The position numbers and the translations under genes are program-made. Positions 53,745 to 63,009 of a DNA stretch of 64,000 bases are shown here, in pieces. Origin of the DNA: Pedobacter sp. ISL-64. Its GTDB lineage: Bacteria; Bacteroidota; Bacteroidia; Sphingobacteriales; Sphingobacteriaceae. The notes below the pieces were generated by a model, which saw only the letters and a program-made list of their open reading frames with translations, was not told where the DNA came from and did not search any database. The first letter of the stretch is position 1. Every line of letters begins with the position of its first letter. Location: positions 247,946 to 311,945 of the forward strand of contig NZ_JAGGPU010000010.1 of assembly GCF_018613605.1 (NCBI RefSeq), given 5' to 3'.

Positions 53745-55391
53745 ATGGTTACGAGAATTTTAAAAATCCATCCTAACGATAATGTACTTGTTGCCCTGCA
53801 AAATCTGGCAAAAGGCGAAACCGTTATTTACGATGGGCAGGAATATATTTTACAGGATGATATCCAGGCTAAGCATAAATTTTTTATGCAGGATATGAAT
53901 GCAGGCGATCACATCATTATGTACGGTGTGCTGGTGGGGAAAGCGCAGCATTTCATCCTAAAAGGCGGCTTAATGGATACTGAAAACACTAAACATGCAT
54001 CAGATCCTTACGAGTTCCGCCCTTACCATTACGAATGGCATGCACCTGATGTTTCTAAATTTGAAGGCCGGACCTTTAACGGTTATATCCGTAGTGATGG
54101 CCGCGTTGGAACTGCAAATTACTGGTTGTTTATTCCAACCGTTTTTTGCGAAAACCGTAATCTGGATGTGATCCGTGAAGCCTTGCACAACGAATTGGGT
54201 TACGCCGTAACCGATAAATACAAATCTTATGCCCACCAATTGGTTGAGGCTTATAAAAATGGCGAAATTTTGGAAGAAGCTGATCCAAGCTCAATTGGAA
54301 TTGCAAATCCATCGACCAACCGTGTTTTTAAAAATGTAGATGGTATTAAATTCTTAAATCATCAGGGTGGTTGTGGTGGTACCCGTCAGGATGCTGCTGT
54401 GTTAAGTAAATTATTGGCTGCTTATGCCGATCATCCTAACGTTGCGGGCGTAACCGTATTGAGCTTAGGCTGCCAGAATTTACAGGTGAAAGATTTTATG
54501 GACGATTTAAAACACCGTAGTCCAAATTTTGATAAACCTTTGTTCATTTTTGAGCAACAACAATCGCAGAGCGAAGAACAACTGGTTAAAGAAGCCATCA
54601 GGAAAACTTTTATCGGCTTAACCGAAATCAATAAGATCGAACGCCAGCCTGCCCCCTTAAGTAAACTGGTTTTAGGGGTTAAATGTGGTGGTAGTGATGG
54701 GTTTAGTGGAATCAGCGCTAATCCGGCAGTAGGTTATACCTCCGATTTATTGGTGGCTTTAGGTGGCACTGTACTTCTTGCTGAGTTTCCTGAGCTTTGC
54801 GGCGCAGAACAACAGTTAATCGACCGTACAAAAGACGAAACTGCAGCGCGTAAATTCATCCAATTGATGACTGCTTACAATCAATCTGCAGAAAATGTTG
54901 GTTCTGGATTTTTCATGAATCCGTCACCTGGAAATATCAAAGATGGTTTGATTACCGATGCCATTAAGAGTACCGGCGCGGCCAAAAAAGGTGGAACATC
55001 ACCAGTAGAAGATGTTTTGGATTATACTGAGCCTGCTACAAAACCAGGATTAAACTTAGTTTGCACTCCCGGAAATGATGTTGAGGCCACTACAGGCAAA
55101 GCAGCAGCTGGAGCTACCTTGATTTTGTTTACCACAGGTTTAGGAACACCAACCGGAAACCCGGTTTGTCCAACCATCAAAGTTTCAACCAATAATGCAT
55201 TAACCAAACGCATGGGCGATATTATCGACATCAACTGCGGACCGGTAATTGAAGGCGAAAAAACCATTGAAGAAATGGGAGAAGATATTTTGGAATATTG
55301 CATTAAAGCAGCCAGTGGCGAAGTAATACCTAAAGCTGTGTTGCTTAATCAGGATGATTTTATTCCATGGAAAAGGGGCGTAAGTCTTTAG
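53745..55391 (+). CDS. uxaA: Altronate dehydratase
   Basis: A 548-residue Fe(II)/Mn-type dehydratase turning altronate into 2-keto-3-deoxygluconate. The small N-terminal SAF-type domain (1-95) and the large C-terminal domain are fused, as is usual. Motifs: YIRSDGRVGTANYWLFIPTVFCENRN, GGCGGTRQDAAVLSKLLAAY, VLGVKCGGSDGFSGISANPAVG, and the late CGPVIEGEKTIEEMG. The start lies one base after the uxaB stop codon. Confidence 0.95.
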   Translation: MVTRILKIHPNDNVLVALQNLAKGETVIYDGQEYILQDDIQAKHKFFMQDMNAGDHIIMYGVLVGKAQHFILKGGLMDTENTKHASDPYEFRPYHYEWHAPDVSKFEGRTFNGYIRSDGRVGTANYWLFIPTVFCENRNLDVIREALHNELGYAVTDKYKSYAHQLVEAYKNGEILEEADPSSIGIANPSTNRVFKNVDGIKFLNHQGGCGGTRQDAAVLSKLLAAYADHPNVAGVTVLSLGCQNLQVKDFMDDLKHRSPNFDKPLFIFEQQQSQSEEQLVKEAIRKTFIGLTEINKIERQPAPLSKLVLGVKCGGSDGFSGISANPAVGYTSDLLVALGGTVLLAEFPELCGAEQQLIDRTKDETAARKFIQLMTAYNQSAENVGSGFFMNPSPGNIKDGLITDAIKSTGAAKKGGTSPVEDVLDYTEPATKPGLNLVCTPGNDVEATTGKAAAGATLILFTTGLGTPTGNPVCPTIKVSTNNALTKRMGDIIDINCGPVIEGEKTIEEMGEDILEYCIKAASGEVIPKAVLLNQDDFIPWKRGVSL

Positions 55392-55437
55392 TCCATAGTC
55401 TGAAGTCCTGCGTCTTGGATGCTAAGTCAAATTCCGT

Positions 55438-55505
55438 GGTCTGTGTCCTCACAGACCGCAATAGATAAAACATAAATTGAGTTCCGATCTGTGAGGACAC
55501 AGACC
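55438..55505. repeat. Perfect 18-bp inverted repeat between uxaA and uxaC
   Basis: GGTCTGTGTCCTCACAGA at 55438-55455 and its exact reverse complement at 55488-55505 enclose 32 bases. No T-run follows, so it is not a classical terminator. It could be an RNA stem that trims or stabilises transcripts, or a dispersed repeat. Confidence 0.8.
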
Positions 55506-55574
55506 AGGGATAAATAAAAAATGAATAGATAAGCGGTTTGATCAGCTCAAATCTCTTATCTCAAATCACATAGC

Positions 55575-56975
55575 ATGAAACCTTTTTTAGACGAAAATTT
55601 TCTTTTGCAAAGCAAAACTGCTGAAAAGCTTTATCACAATTTTGCAAAATCATTGCCGATTATCGACTACCATAATCACCTTATTCCGGAGCAGATTGCC
55701 AATAACACTCAGTTTGCAAACATCAGCCAGGTTTGGCTTGCCGGCGATCATTACAAATGGAGAGCCATGCGTGCCAACGGTGTTGATGAAAAATACATTA
55801 CAGGTGTAGGGTCTGACTATGAAAAATTTGAGAAATGGGCAGAAACTGTTCCCTATACTTTACGTAATCCTTTATACCACTGGACACATCTGGAACTTCA
55901 GCGTTATTTCGGCATTACCGATCTGCTTTCTGGCAAAACTGCGCAGAAAATTTTCGACGAATGTTCTGCAAAATTGCAGACACCTGAATATTCTGTACGT
56001 GGTTTGCTAGCCAAAATGAATGTAGAAGCCGTTTGTACTACCGATGATCCTTTGGATAGCTTAAACTATCACCAACAATTGGCAAGAGAAGGCGCAAACT
56101 TTAAAATGTTGCCTGCCTTCCGCCCGGATAAAGCGATGAACAGTGACGATATTGAAGGTTTAAATGAATATATTGACAAATTGGAAAGTGTTGTAGATAA
56201 AACAATCAGTAGCTTTCAGGATTATATCGATGCTTTAAAAAGCCGTCACGATTACTTTGCGGCAAATGGCTGCTCAGTTTCTGACCATGGTTTAGAGCAG
56301 ATTTATGCTGAAGATTATACAGAAGCAGAAATTGCATCAATTTTCGACAAAATCCGCAGTAAACAACATATTTCTTACGAGGAGAACCTGAAATTTAAAT
56401 CGGCCATGCTGATTTATTTTGCAGAATGGGATCACGAAAAAGGTTGGGTGCAACAATATCACCTGGGTGCATTGCGTAACAACAATGCCCGGATGTTAAG
56501 GCAGTTAGGTCCTGATACCGGCTGGGATTCTATCGGCGATTTTAGTCAGGCCAGAATGCTTTCTAAATTCTTAAACCGTTTGGATAATCAGGATAAACTG
56601 GCAAAGACCATTATTTATAACCTTAATCCTGCTGATAATGAATTAATTGCAACAATGATCGGAAACTTTAACGACGGTTCGGTTGCGGGTAAAGTGCAAT
56701 TTGGTTCGGCATGGTGGTTTTTAGACCAAAAGGATGGTATGATTAAACAATTAAATGCGTTATCGAACATGGGGCTTTTAAGCCGTTTGGTAGGGATGCT
56801 TACCGATTCGAGAAGTTTTCTTTCTTTCCCTCGCCACGAATATTTTAGAAGAATTGTTTGTAACCTGTTTGGCGAAGACATTGAGAATGGCGAATTGCCG
56901 AACGACTTGGAGTGGGTTGGCAAAATTGTTCAGGATATTTCGTACTTTAACGCAAAAAATTACTTTAAATTTTAA
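55575..56975 (+). CDS. uxaC: Glucuronate/galacturonate isomerase
   Basis: A 466-residue amidohydrolase-fold isomerase that converts galacturonate to tagaturonate and glucuronate to fructuronate, the first cytosolic step of the pathway. Motifs: PIIDYHNHLIPEQIANN (metal-binding His pair), AVCTTDDPLDSL, MLTDSRSFLSFPRHEYFRRIVCNLFG. Full length. A 183-base gap with an inverted repeat separates it from uxaA, and 114 bases follow before kdgK. Confidence 0.95.
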   Translation: MKPFLDENFLLQSKTAEKLYHNFAKSLPIIDYHNHLIPEQIANNTQFANISQVWLAGDHYKWRAMRANGVDEKYITGVGSDYEKFEKWAETVPYTLRNPLYHWTHLELQRYFGITDLLSGKTAQKIFDECSAKLQTPEYSVRGLLAKMNVEAVCTTDDPLDSLNYHQQLAREGANFKMLPAFRPDKAMNSDDIEGLNEYIDKLESVVDKTISSFQDYIDALKSRHDYFAANGCSVSDHGLEQIYAEDYTEAEIASIFDKIRSKQHISYEENLKFKSAMLIYFAEWDHEKGWVQQYHLGALRNNNARMLRQLGPDTGWDSIGDFSQARMLSKFLNRLDNQDKLAKTIIYNLNPADNELIATMIGNFNDGSVAGKVQFGSAWWFLDQKDGMIKQLNALSNMGLLSRLVGMLTDSRSFLSFPRHEYFRRIVCNLFGEDIENGELPNDLEWVGKIVQDISYFNAKNYFKF

Positions 56976-57089
56976 CCAAAATAGGGCTTTAAAGAGGTAT
57001 TTCGTTGGAATCAAATCATTTCAATCGTTTTCCTTCCATTTTCATACCGTTGCAGAAAACAGCATGAAATACGCCGATTAGATACAAAA

Positions 57090-58145
57090 ATGAGCACCCA
57101 AATATTCGCTTCATCAAAAAAAGGAGAAAAAGTTTTAAGCTTTGGTGAAATACTTTTGCGCATCTGTCCTGATATGGACGGCCAATGGTTAAAAGAAAAC
57201 AAACTGCCGTTTTACGTGGGTGGTGCTGAGCTGAATGTAGCTACTGCACTGGCACTTTGGAACGTACCATCGGCCTATTTATCGGCTGTGCCTGATAATT
57301 CGGTAACCAGAGAGATTGTAGATTATCTCGATGCACGGAACATTGATACCACACCAATGGTTTATCATGGCGAACGTTTGGGGTTATACTATCTTCCGAA
57401 AGGGAAAGACCTTAAAAATGCAGGCGTAATTTACGATAGGGCAAATTCGGCCTATGCCGGTTTAAAAGTTGGCCAAATTAACTGGGATGAAGTTTTTGAA
57501 GGTGTGAGCTGGTTTCATTTCAGCGCCATTTGCCCGGCAATAAATCAATCTATTGCTGATGTTTGCTTAGAAGCTTTAAAAGTGGCAAGTGCGAAAAATA
57601 TTACCATTTCGCTTGATTTAAACTATCGTGCCAAACTTTGGAAATACGGTAAAGATCCGATTGATGTGTTGCCCGAACTGGCTCAATATTGCACGCTGAT
57701 TATGGGCAATGTGTGGGCCGCCAATAAAATGTTGGGCACTGCACTTCACGAAGATTTAACACCAACTGAGGGTTATGCAAAGGAAACGTTACTGCAACAG
57801 GCAACAGATACTTCTAAAGAAATATTAAGTTTGTTTCCGTCTTGCAAGGCGGTTGCAAATACCTTTAGGTTCGATCATGGCAAGGGTATCAGGTATTATA
57901 CTGCCATTTATACTACTGACGAATTAACAGTTTCTGAGGAATATGTTTCAGAGGAAATTTTAGATAAGGTAGGTAGTGGCGATTGTTTTATGGCCGGTCT
58001 GATTTATGGCTTTTACAACCAATTATCGGCCAAAGAAACCTTAAATTTTGCCACCGCAGCAGCATACGATAAATTATACATTCCAAGCGATGCTACAACC
58101 AGTACTGTAGCCGATATAGAAAAAAGAATAATACGCAATGATTAG
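57090..58145 (+). CDS. kdgK: 2-keto-3-deoxygluconate kinase, PfkB type
   Basis: A 351-residue PfkB-family sugar kinase that phosphorylates 2-keto-3-deoxygluconate to KDPG. The N-terminal YVGGAELNVATALALW matches the GG-N-A motif, and the C-terminal DKVGSGDCFMAGLIYGF holds the catalytic Asp. It is predicted by its place before eda, which it overlaps by eight bases. Confidence 0.92.
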   Translation: MSTQIFASSKKGEKVLSFGEILLRICPDMDGQWLKENKLPFYVGGAELNVATALALWNVPSAYLSAVPDNSVTREIVDYLDARNIDTTPMVYHGERLGLYYLPKGKDLKNAGVIYDRANSAYAGLKVGQINWDEVFEGVSWFHFSAICPAINQSIADVCLEALKVASAKNITISLDLNYRAKLWKYGKDPIDVLPELAQYCTLIMGNVWAANKMLGTALHEDLTPTEGYAKETLLQQATDTSKEILSLFPSCKAVANTFRFDHGKGIRYYTAIYTTDELTVSEEYVSEEILDKVGSGDCFMAGLIYGFYNQLSAKETLNFATAAAYDKLYIPSDATTSTVADIEKRIIRND

Positions 58146-58800
58146 CAACAAGCACAAAATTTTAGATGCCATTTTAGAGCAGGGCATGTTACCCCTTTTT
58201 TACCAGGATAGCGAATCGGGTAGCGTAGAAATATTACGCACTTTGTATAAAGCCGGCGTTCGCGTTTTTGAATATACCAACCGAGGTAAATCGGCCCTGC
58301 CGAACTTTAAAAAGTTGAAAGAAATCCGTGATGCTGAAATGCCCGATCTTTATTTGGGAATTGGAACGATTAAAACTCCTGCCGATGCAAATGCATTTAT
58401 CGAAGCCGGAACAGATTTTATTGTGGCACCGATTGTAAATCCGGCAGTTGCCGAAATTGCAAATAAAATTGGTATGCTTTGGATCCCTGGATGTATGACG
58501 CCGACCGAAATCAGTGTCGCTCAAGAGCACAAAGCCATGTTGATCAAAATTTTCCCTGCCAATATTTTAGGCCCTGAATTTATTTCATCGATTAAAGATC
58601 TTTTCGCCGGACAGCTGTTTATGCCAACTGGTGGCGTAGAAATTAATGCCGACAACCTAAAAACCTGGTTTAAATCAGGCGTTTGTGCCGTAGGTATGGG
58701 CAGCAAATTAATCAGTAAAGATGTGATGAGCAAAGGTCTTTACGAGGAGTTATTCGACAATACAAAACTAGCGCTTGACTTAATTCAGCAGAGCAAATAA
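58138..58800 (+). CDS. eda: KDPG aldolase
   Basis: A 220-residue class I aldolase that splits KDPG to pyruvate and glyceraldehyde-3-phosphate. The barrel motifs are VFEYTNRG (catalytic Glu), LGIGTIKTPADANAFIEAGTDFIVAPIV, and the Schiff-base Lys in MLIKIFPANILG, then MPTGGVEINADN. Starts inside kdgK (eight-base overlap), so the two are translated together. Confidence 0.95.
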   Translation: MISNKHKILDAILEQGMLPLFYQDSESGSVEILRTLYKAGVRVFEYTNRGKSALPNFKKLKEIRDAEMPDLYLGIGTIKTPADANAFIEAGTDFIVAPIVNPAVAEIANKIGMLWIPGCMTPTEISVAQEHKAMLIKIFPANILGPEFISSIKDLFAGQLFMPTGGVEINADNLKTWFKSGVCAVGMGSKLISKDVMSKGLYEELFDNTKLALDLIQQSK

Positions 58801-58820
58801 ATTTAACACACCCTAACCAA

Positions 58821-60260
58821 ATGAACCAACCCAAAACAAGCAAATACAGATGGACCATATGTTTGCTGTTATTTCTAGCTACAACCATAAATTATTTAGA
58901 CAGGCAGGTACTTTCGTTAACCTGGACAGATTTTATTAAACCAGAATTTCATTGGGATAATAATGATTATGGAAATATTACTGCCCTGTTCTCTATTTTC
59001 TATGCAATATCGATGCTTTTTGCAGGTCGTTTGGTTGATAAGCTAGATACCAAAAAAGGCTTCTTATGGGCAATAGGCGTTTGGTCTGTTGGAGCTTGTT
59101 TACATGCCTTCTGTGGTATCGCCACAGCTGGGATCATCAATGGAAACTGGTTTGTAGGATTTGAGGGTGCTAAAGAAGTTATTGCCCGTGTTAACGATAC
59201 CGGGTTAATTGTTTCGGTAAGTGTTACCCTGTTTATTTTTGCCCGTTTTGTATTGGCTGTTGGAGAGGCAGGAAATTTTCCTGCAGCGATTAAAGCCACA
59301 GCCGAGTATTTCCCTAAAAAAGACAGGGCATTTGCAACCAGTATTTTCAATGCTGGTGCTACTGTTGGTGCACTTGCTGCCCCCATCACTATTCCTTTCA
59401 TTGCCAAAGCTTATGGATGGGAAATGTCGTTCATCATTATCGGTGCACTGGGTTTTATATGGATGGGATTATGGGTGTTTGTGTATAACAAACCAGAGTT
59501 GCATAAAAGAGTTAGCCCGGAAGAATTGGCTTATATTCAGCAGGATGTGATCAATGACCGTAAATTAGCCGATTATGTTGAAGAAACTACAGAGAAAGTT
59601 TCATTTATCGATTGTTTTAAATACAAACAGACCTGGGCTTTTGCTTTTGGTAAATTTATGACCGATGGAGTGTGGTGGTTCTTTTTGTTCTGGACACCCG
59701 CCTACCTTAAATCGGTTTATGGAATGGATTCTACCCAAAGCGCCCTCCCATTATTTGTACTCTACATGATTACCTTACTGTCCATTATCGGTGGATGGTT
59801 ACCAACCTATTTCGTTGATAAAAAAGGGATGAACCCTTACGAAGGCAGAATGAGAGCCATGTTAATTTTTGCATTTTTTCCACTATTAGCCTTAGCTGCA
59901 CAGCCTTTGGGACACATTACCTATTGGATACCCGTAATTATTATCGGTATTGCAGGTGCGGCTCACCAGGCGTGGTCGGCCAATATATTTTCTACTGTTG
60001 GCGATATGTTCCCTAAAAAAGCTATCGCAACCATTACAGGCATCGGTGGTATGGCTGGTGGTATCGGTGCGTTTATTATCAATAAAGGCTCTGGCGTATT
60101 GTTTGATTATACTGGTAAAAACCACGTTGTTTTTATGGGTTTTAAAGGTGAAGAAGCAGGTTATTTTATTATCTTCTCTATCTGTGCGGTATGTTACCTC
60201 ATCGGCTGGACTGTAATGAAAACCTTAGTGCCAAAATATAAAGTTATCGAACTAAAATAA
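58821..60260 (+). CDS. Hexuronate transporter (ExuT-like MFS)
   Basis: A 479-residue MFS importer of the anion:cation symporter (ACS) family, likely for galacturonate/glucuronate by context. Motifs: TINYLDRQVLSLTW, then AGRLVDKLDTKKGFLW, AVGEAGNFPAAIKATAEYFPKKDRAFA and VGDMFPKKAIATITGIGGMAGGIGAF. About twelve helices. It begins 20 bases after eda in the kdgK-eda-exuT run. The long insertion around residues 100-125 (GIINGNWFVGFEGAKEVIARV) is seen in some family members. Confidence 0.9.
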   Translation: MNQPKTSKYRWTICLLLFLATTINYLDRQVLSLTWTDFIKPEFHWDNNDYGNITALFSIFYAISMLFAGRLVDKLDTKKGFLWAIGVWSVGACLHAFCGIATAGIINGNWFVGFEGAKEVIARVNDTGLIVSVSVTLFIFARFVLAVGEAGNFPAAIKATAEYFPKKDRAFATSIFNAGATVGALAAPITIPFIAKAYGWEMSFIIIGALGFIWMGLWVFVYNKPELHKRVSPEELAYIQQDVINDRKLADYVEETTEKVSFIDCFKYKQTWAFAFGKFMTDGVWWFFLFWTPAYLKSVYGMDSTQSALPLFVLYMITLLSIIGGWLPTYFVDKKGMNPYEGRMRAMLIFAFFPLLALAAQPLGHITYWIPVIIIGIAGAAHQAWSANIFSTVGDMFPKKAIATITGIGGMAGGIGAFIINKGSGVLFDYTGKNHVVFMGFKGEEAGYFIIFSICAVCYLIGWTVMKTLVPKYKVIELK

Positions 60261-60377
60261 ATTAAAGGCTGAGGTTTAAGGAGCATAAACAATCCTCATA
60301 CCCGGTCTTTTTACAACAATAAATCTATACTTAAACTATAGACTTAACATTAATTTAACCCTAACAACAACCTCAAA

Positions 60378-62003
60378 TTGAGTACATCGCTAAACCTCGA
60401 AAGTATTTTCGTTGAAGAGAGCCAGATTCCAGATGAATTTAGGCTCAAGGAAGAAATCAATCAAAAAGAGTTTCTTTCAAATGGAGAGATGAAACCATGG
60501 AATGGACCATTTAATGAAGTGTTTTCTCCGGTATGCGTAAAAACCCCCGCAGGCTTAAAACGAAAGCGTATTGGTAGTTTCCCTGTTTGTACAGAAAAAG
60601 AGTCGACAGAAGCTTTAGATGCAGCTGTAGCCGCTTATGATAATGGCCGTGGACAATGGCCGACCATGAGCGTTGCCGATCGGATTACTTGCGTAGAAAA
60701 CTTCACCCACAAAATGATTGAGCAAAAAGAAATTGTTGCGAAATTGATTATGTGGGAGATCGGTAAATCTTATGCCGATTCGGTTAAAGAATTCGACCGT
60801 ACGGTTGAGTATATCTATGCCACTATCGATGCACTAAAGGATATCGACAGGCAATCGTCACGTTTTGAAATTGAGCAGGGAATTGTTGCCCAGGTACGCC
60901 GTTCTCCGCTGGGTGTGGTGCTTTGTATGGGGCCGTTCAACTATCCGTTAAACGAGACTTTTACTACGCTTATCCCGGCTTTGATTATGGGTAATACGCT
61001 TTTATTCAAACCACCTAAGCATGGTACCTTATTGCACTATCCTTTATTGGAGGCTTTCCGTTCCAGCTTCCCTAAAGGTGTTGTAAATACCATTTATGGC
61101 CGTGGCAATACCATTGTGCCGGGACTAATGAAATCGGGAAAAATTAATGTGCTTACCTTAATCGGATCTAGTAAAGTAGCCAACGAACTGAAAAAACTGC
61201 ACCCTAAAGTAAACCGTTTAAGGGCGATTTTAGGTTTGGATGCTAAAAACGCTGCAATCATTACTAAAGATGCCAATCTTGATTTAGCGGTTTCTGAAAC
61301 GGTTCTAGGTTCGCTTTCTTTTAACGGACAGCGTTGTACTGCGATTAAAATCGTTTATGTTCACCGCAGTTTAGCTCAGGAGTTTTTGAAACGTTTATCT
61401 GCCGAAGTAGAGAAACTGAAATTTGGTATGCCTTGGGAGAAAGGCGTAAACCTTACACCGCTGCCCGAGCTGAACAAACCTGAATACTTAAAAGAATGTA
61501 TTGATGATGCAGTTTCGCACGGCGCTAAAGTGATCAATAAAAATGGTGGGCAAACCTTAGAAACTTTTGTTTATCCAGCCATTATGTATCCGGTAAACAG
61601 CAATATGAAACTATACCGCGAAGAGCAGTTTGGGCCGATTGTTCCTGTTGTTCCGTTTGATGATCTGGAAGAACCTATCGAATATTTAATTGGCTCGCCA
61701 CACGGCCAGCAGGTGAGTATTTTTAGTAATAATGCTGCGGTAATTTCGTCATTAATCGATCCTTTGGTTAACCAGGTAAGTCGTGTGAACATTAACTGCC
61801 AATGTCAGCGAGGACCAGATGCTTTCCCTTTTACTGGTCGTAAAGACAGTGCTGAAGGAACACTTTCTGTAGTGGATGCATTGCGCTCGTTCTCGATCCG
61901 TTCATTGGTGGCAACCAAATTTACAGATGATAATAAAAAGTTATTGAACGAAATTGTTAAAGGCGATGATTCGAACTTTTTAAGTACGAAATATATTTTT
62001 TAA
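60378..62003 (+). CDS. NADP-dependent glyceraldehyde-3-phosphate dehydrogenase-like aldehyde dehydrogenase
   Basis: A 541-residue aldehyde dehydrogenase of the GapN (ALDH11) type, which would oxidise glyceraldehyde-3-phosphate directly to 3-phosphoglycerate, making NADPH without ATP. Features: LGVVLCMGPFNYPLNETFTTLIPALIMGN (Asn of the oxyanion hole), LTLIGSSKVANEL and the catalytic Cys in FNGQRCTAIKI. The usual catalytic Glu motif ELGGK reads GLDAK (residues about 292-296), so the standard general base is missing; I recall similar sequences in related genomes. TTG start. It lies 117 bases behind the exuT-like gene, so it is likely in the same pathway as Eda. Confidence 0.82.
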   Translation: MSTSLNLESIFVEESQIPDEFRLKEEINQKEFLSNGEMKPWNGPFNEVFSPVCVKTPAGLKRKRIGSFPVCTEKESTEALDAAVAAYDNGRGQWPTMSVADRITCVENFTHKMIEQKEIVAKLIMWEIGKSYADSVKEFDRTVEYIYATIDALKDIDRQSSRFEIEQGIVAQVRRSPLGVVLCMGPFNYPLNETFTTLIPALIMGNTLLFKPPKHGTLLHYPLLEAFRSSFPKGVVNTIYGRGNTIVPGLMKSGKINVLTLIGSSKVANELKKLHPKVNRLRAILGLDAKNAAIITKDANLDLAVSETVLGSLSFNGQRCTAIKIVYVHRSLAQEFLKRLSAEVEKLKFGMPWEKGVNLTPLPELNKPEYLKECIDDAVSHGAKVINKNGGQTLETFVYPAIMYPVNSNMKLYREEQFGPIVPVVPFDDLEEPIEYLIGSPHGQQVSIFSNNAAVISSLIDPLVNQVSRVNINCQCQRGPDAFPFTGRKDSAEGTLSVVDALRSFSIRSLVATKFTDDNKKLLNEIVKGDDSNFLSTKYIF

Positions 62004-62019
62004 ATAAATTATAAAAACT

Positions 62020-62068
62020 AAGCCGCAGATTCACAGATTAAAATCTCTGAATTTGCGGCTTTTTGTTT
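62020..62068. terminator. Terminator after the GapN-like gene
   Basis: AAGCCGCAGATTCA and TGAATTTGCGGCTT pair with one mismatch, followed by TTTTGTTTTG. It marks the end of the plus-strand run. Confidence 0.8.
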
Positions 62069-62079
62069 TGTACACTGGT

Positions 62080-62188
62080 CGTCATTTCGAGCGGAGTGCA
62101 ACGCAGTCGAGAACCACGGAGTGCTCAGCGAAGCTAAATCTATCGCTGGCAGATCTCTCCAATCCGCTGCGCTTCAGTCGAGATGACG
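62080..62188. repeat. Intergenic palindromic repeat, CGTCAT/ATGACG ends (R8)
   Basis: CGTCATTTCGAGCGGAGTGC at the left and CAGTCGAGATGACG at the right; the arms match in the inverted sense (CGTCATTTCGA against TCGAGATGACG). The middle holds GCAGATCTCTCCAATCCGCT. It lies between the convergent GapN-like and CE12 genes. Confidence 0.75.
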
Positions 62189-62252
62189 ACCTTTCTAGTG
62201 GAATCTGGTATTCACGCTCAAGGTTTGTGGCTAACCAACGTACCAAAAAACT

Positions 62253-62993
62253 TTACTTCAAGCTCTTCACCAAGCTTAACTTTAGCTCTTTAATCCCTTT
62301 CACCACTAAACCGGCAATTTGTTTAGCACCTTCTGGACTTAAATGTGTATTATCTTTCTTGCCATTTGGGTAGTTCACATTTCCAGAATCAACGTAATTG
62401 AATAATTTAATGGATGGCTCTTCACCTAAGCGGTTTAATAAACTTTCGGTTTTAACCAGCATATCAATTAAAGGAACACCTAAAGAATCAGCAACCTGGC
62501 GGGTAATCCGAGGGTAATCTCCATGAGAATCGAGTAAAACCCCGTTCTTGAAACTTCTGCGGGAGATTGGTGTCAATAAAACAGGGAAAGCTTTTTTACT
62601 TCTGGTTTCTTTTACATAATTAACCAGATTGATCTTGAAATCTGCTAAGGATACACCGACAGCTGGTTTATCAACTTTCTCATCGTTATGCCCGAATTCG
62701 ATAAAAACATAATCGCCTGGGTTTAACTCGGCCAATATTGGGTCCCAGCGTTTCTCTGCCCTGAAAGATTTTGTACTCCTTCCGTTTAAAGCCCGGTTAT
62801 CAACGGTAACATCAGCCTTAAAATAAGATTGTAATGCCATGCCCCAGCCTGTTTCTGGATACGCTTTTTCTTCTTTATTTGCTGCGGTAGAGTCGCCAAT
62901 GATATAGAGTTTTGTTTTCTTTGGAATGAATGTAAAAGAAAATAAAATGGCTATTATTCCTGCCGCCAAAATTTTAAAGAAATTCTTGTTCAT
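62253..62993 (-). CDS. Rhamnogalacturonan acetylesterase-like SGNH hydrolase (CE12), second copy
   Basis: An exported SGNH esterase of about 246 residues. Blocks are IIGDSTAANKE (nucleophile Ser), LNGRSTKSF, FGHNDEKVDKP, and KKDNTHLSPEGA. It is shorter than, and clearly diverged from, the copy at 43398-44189. The start chosen at 62993 (MNKNFFKIL) lies 16 bases behind the pectinesterase stop, so the two are one operon; the longer in-frame start at 63041 would lie inside that gene. Confidence 0.88.
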   Translation of the reverse strand: MNKNFFKILAAGIIAILFSFTFIPKKTKLYIIGDSTAANKEEKAYPETGWGMALQSYFKADVTVDNRALNGRSTKSFRAEKRWDPILAELNPGDYVFIEFGHNDEKVDKPAVGVSLADFKINLVNYVKETRSKKAFPVLLTPISRRSFKNGVLLDSHGDYPRITRQVADSLGVPLIDMLVKTESLLNRLGEEPSIKLFNYVDSGNVNYPNGKKDNTHLSPEGAKQIAGLVVKGIKELKLSLVKSLK

Positions 62994-63009
62994 GTTTTTA
63001 TCAGTTATT

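Noticed and set aside
62281..62373. Plus-strand reading frame at the end of the R8 repeat
   Set aside because: It overlaps the CE12 gene on the other strand and has no protein-like pattern.
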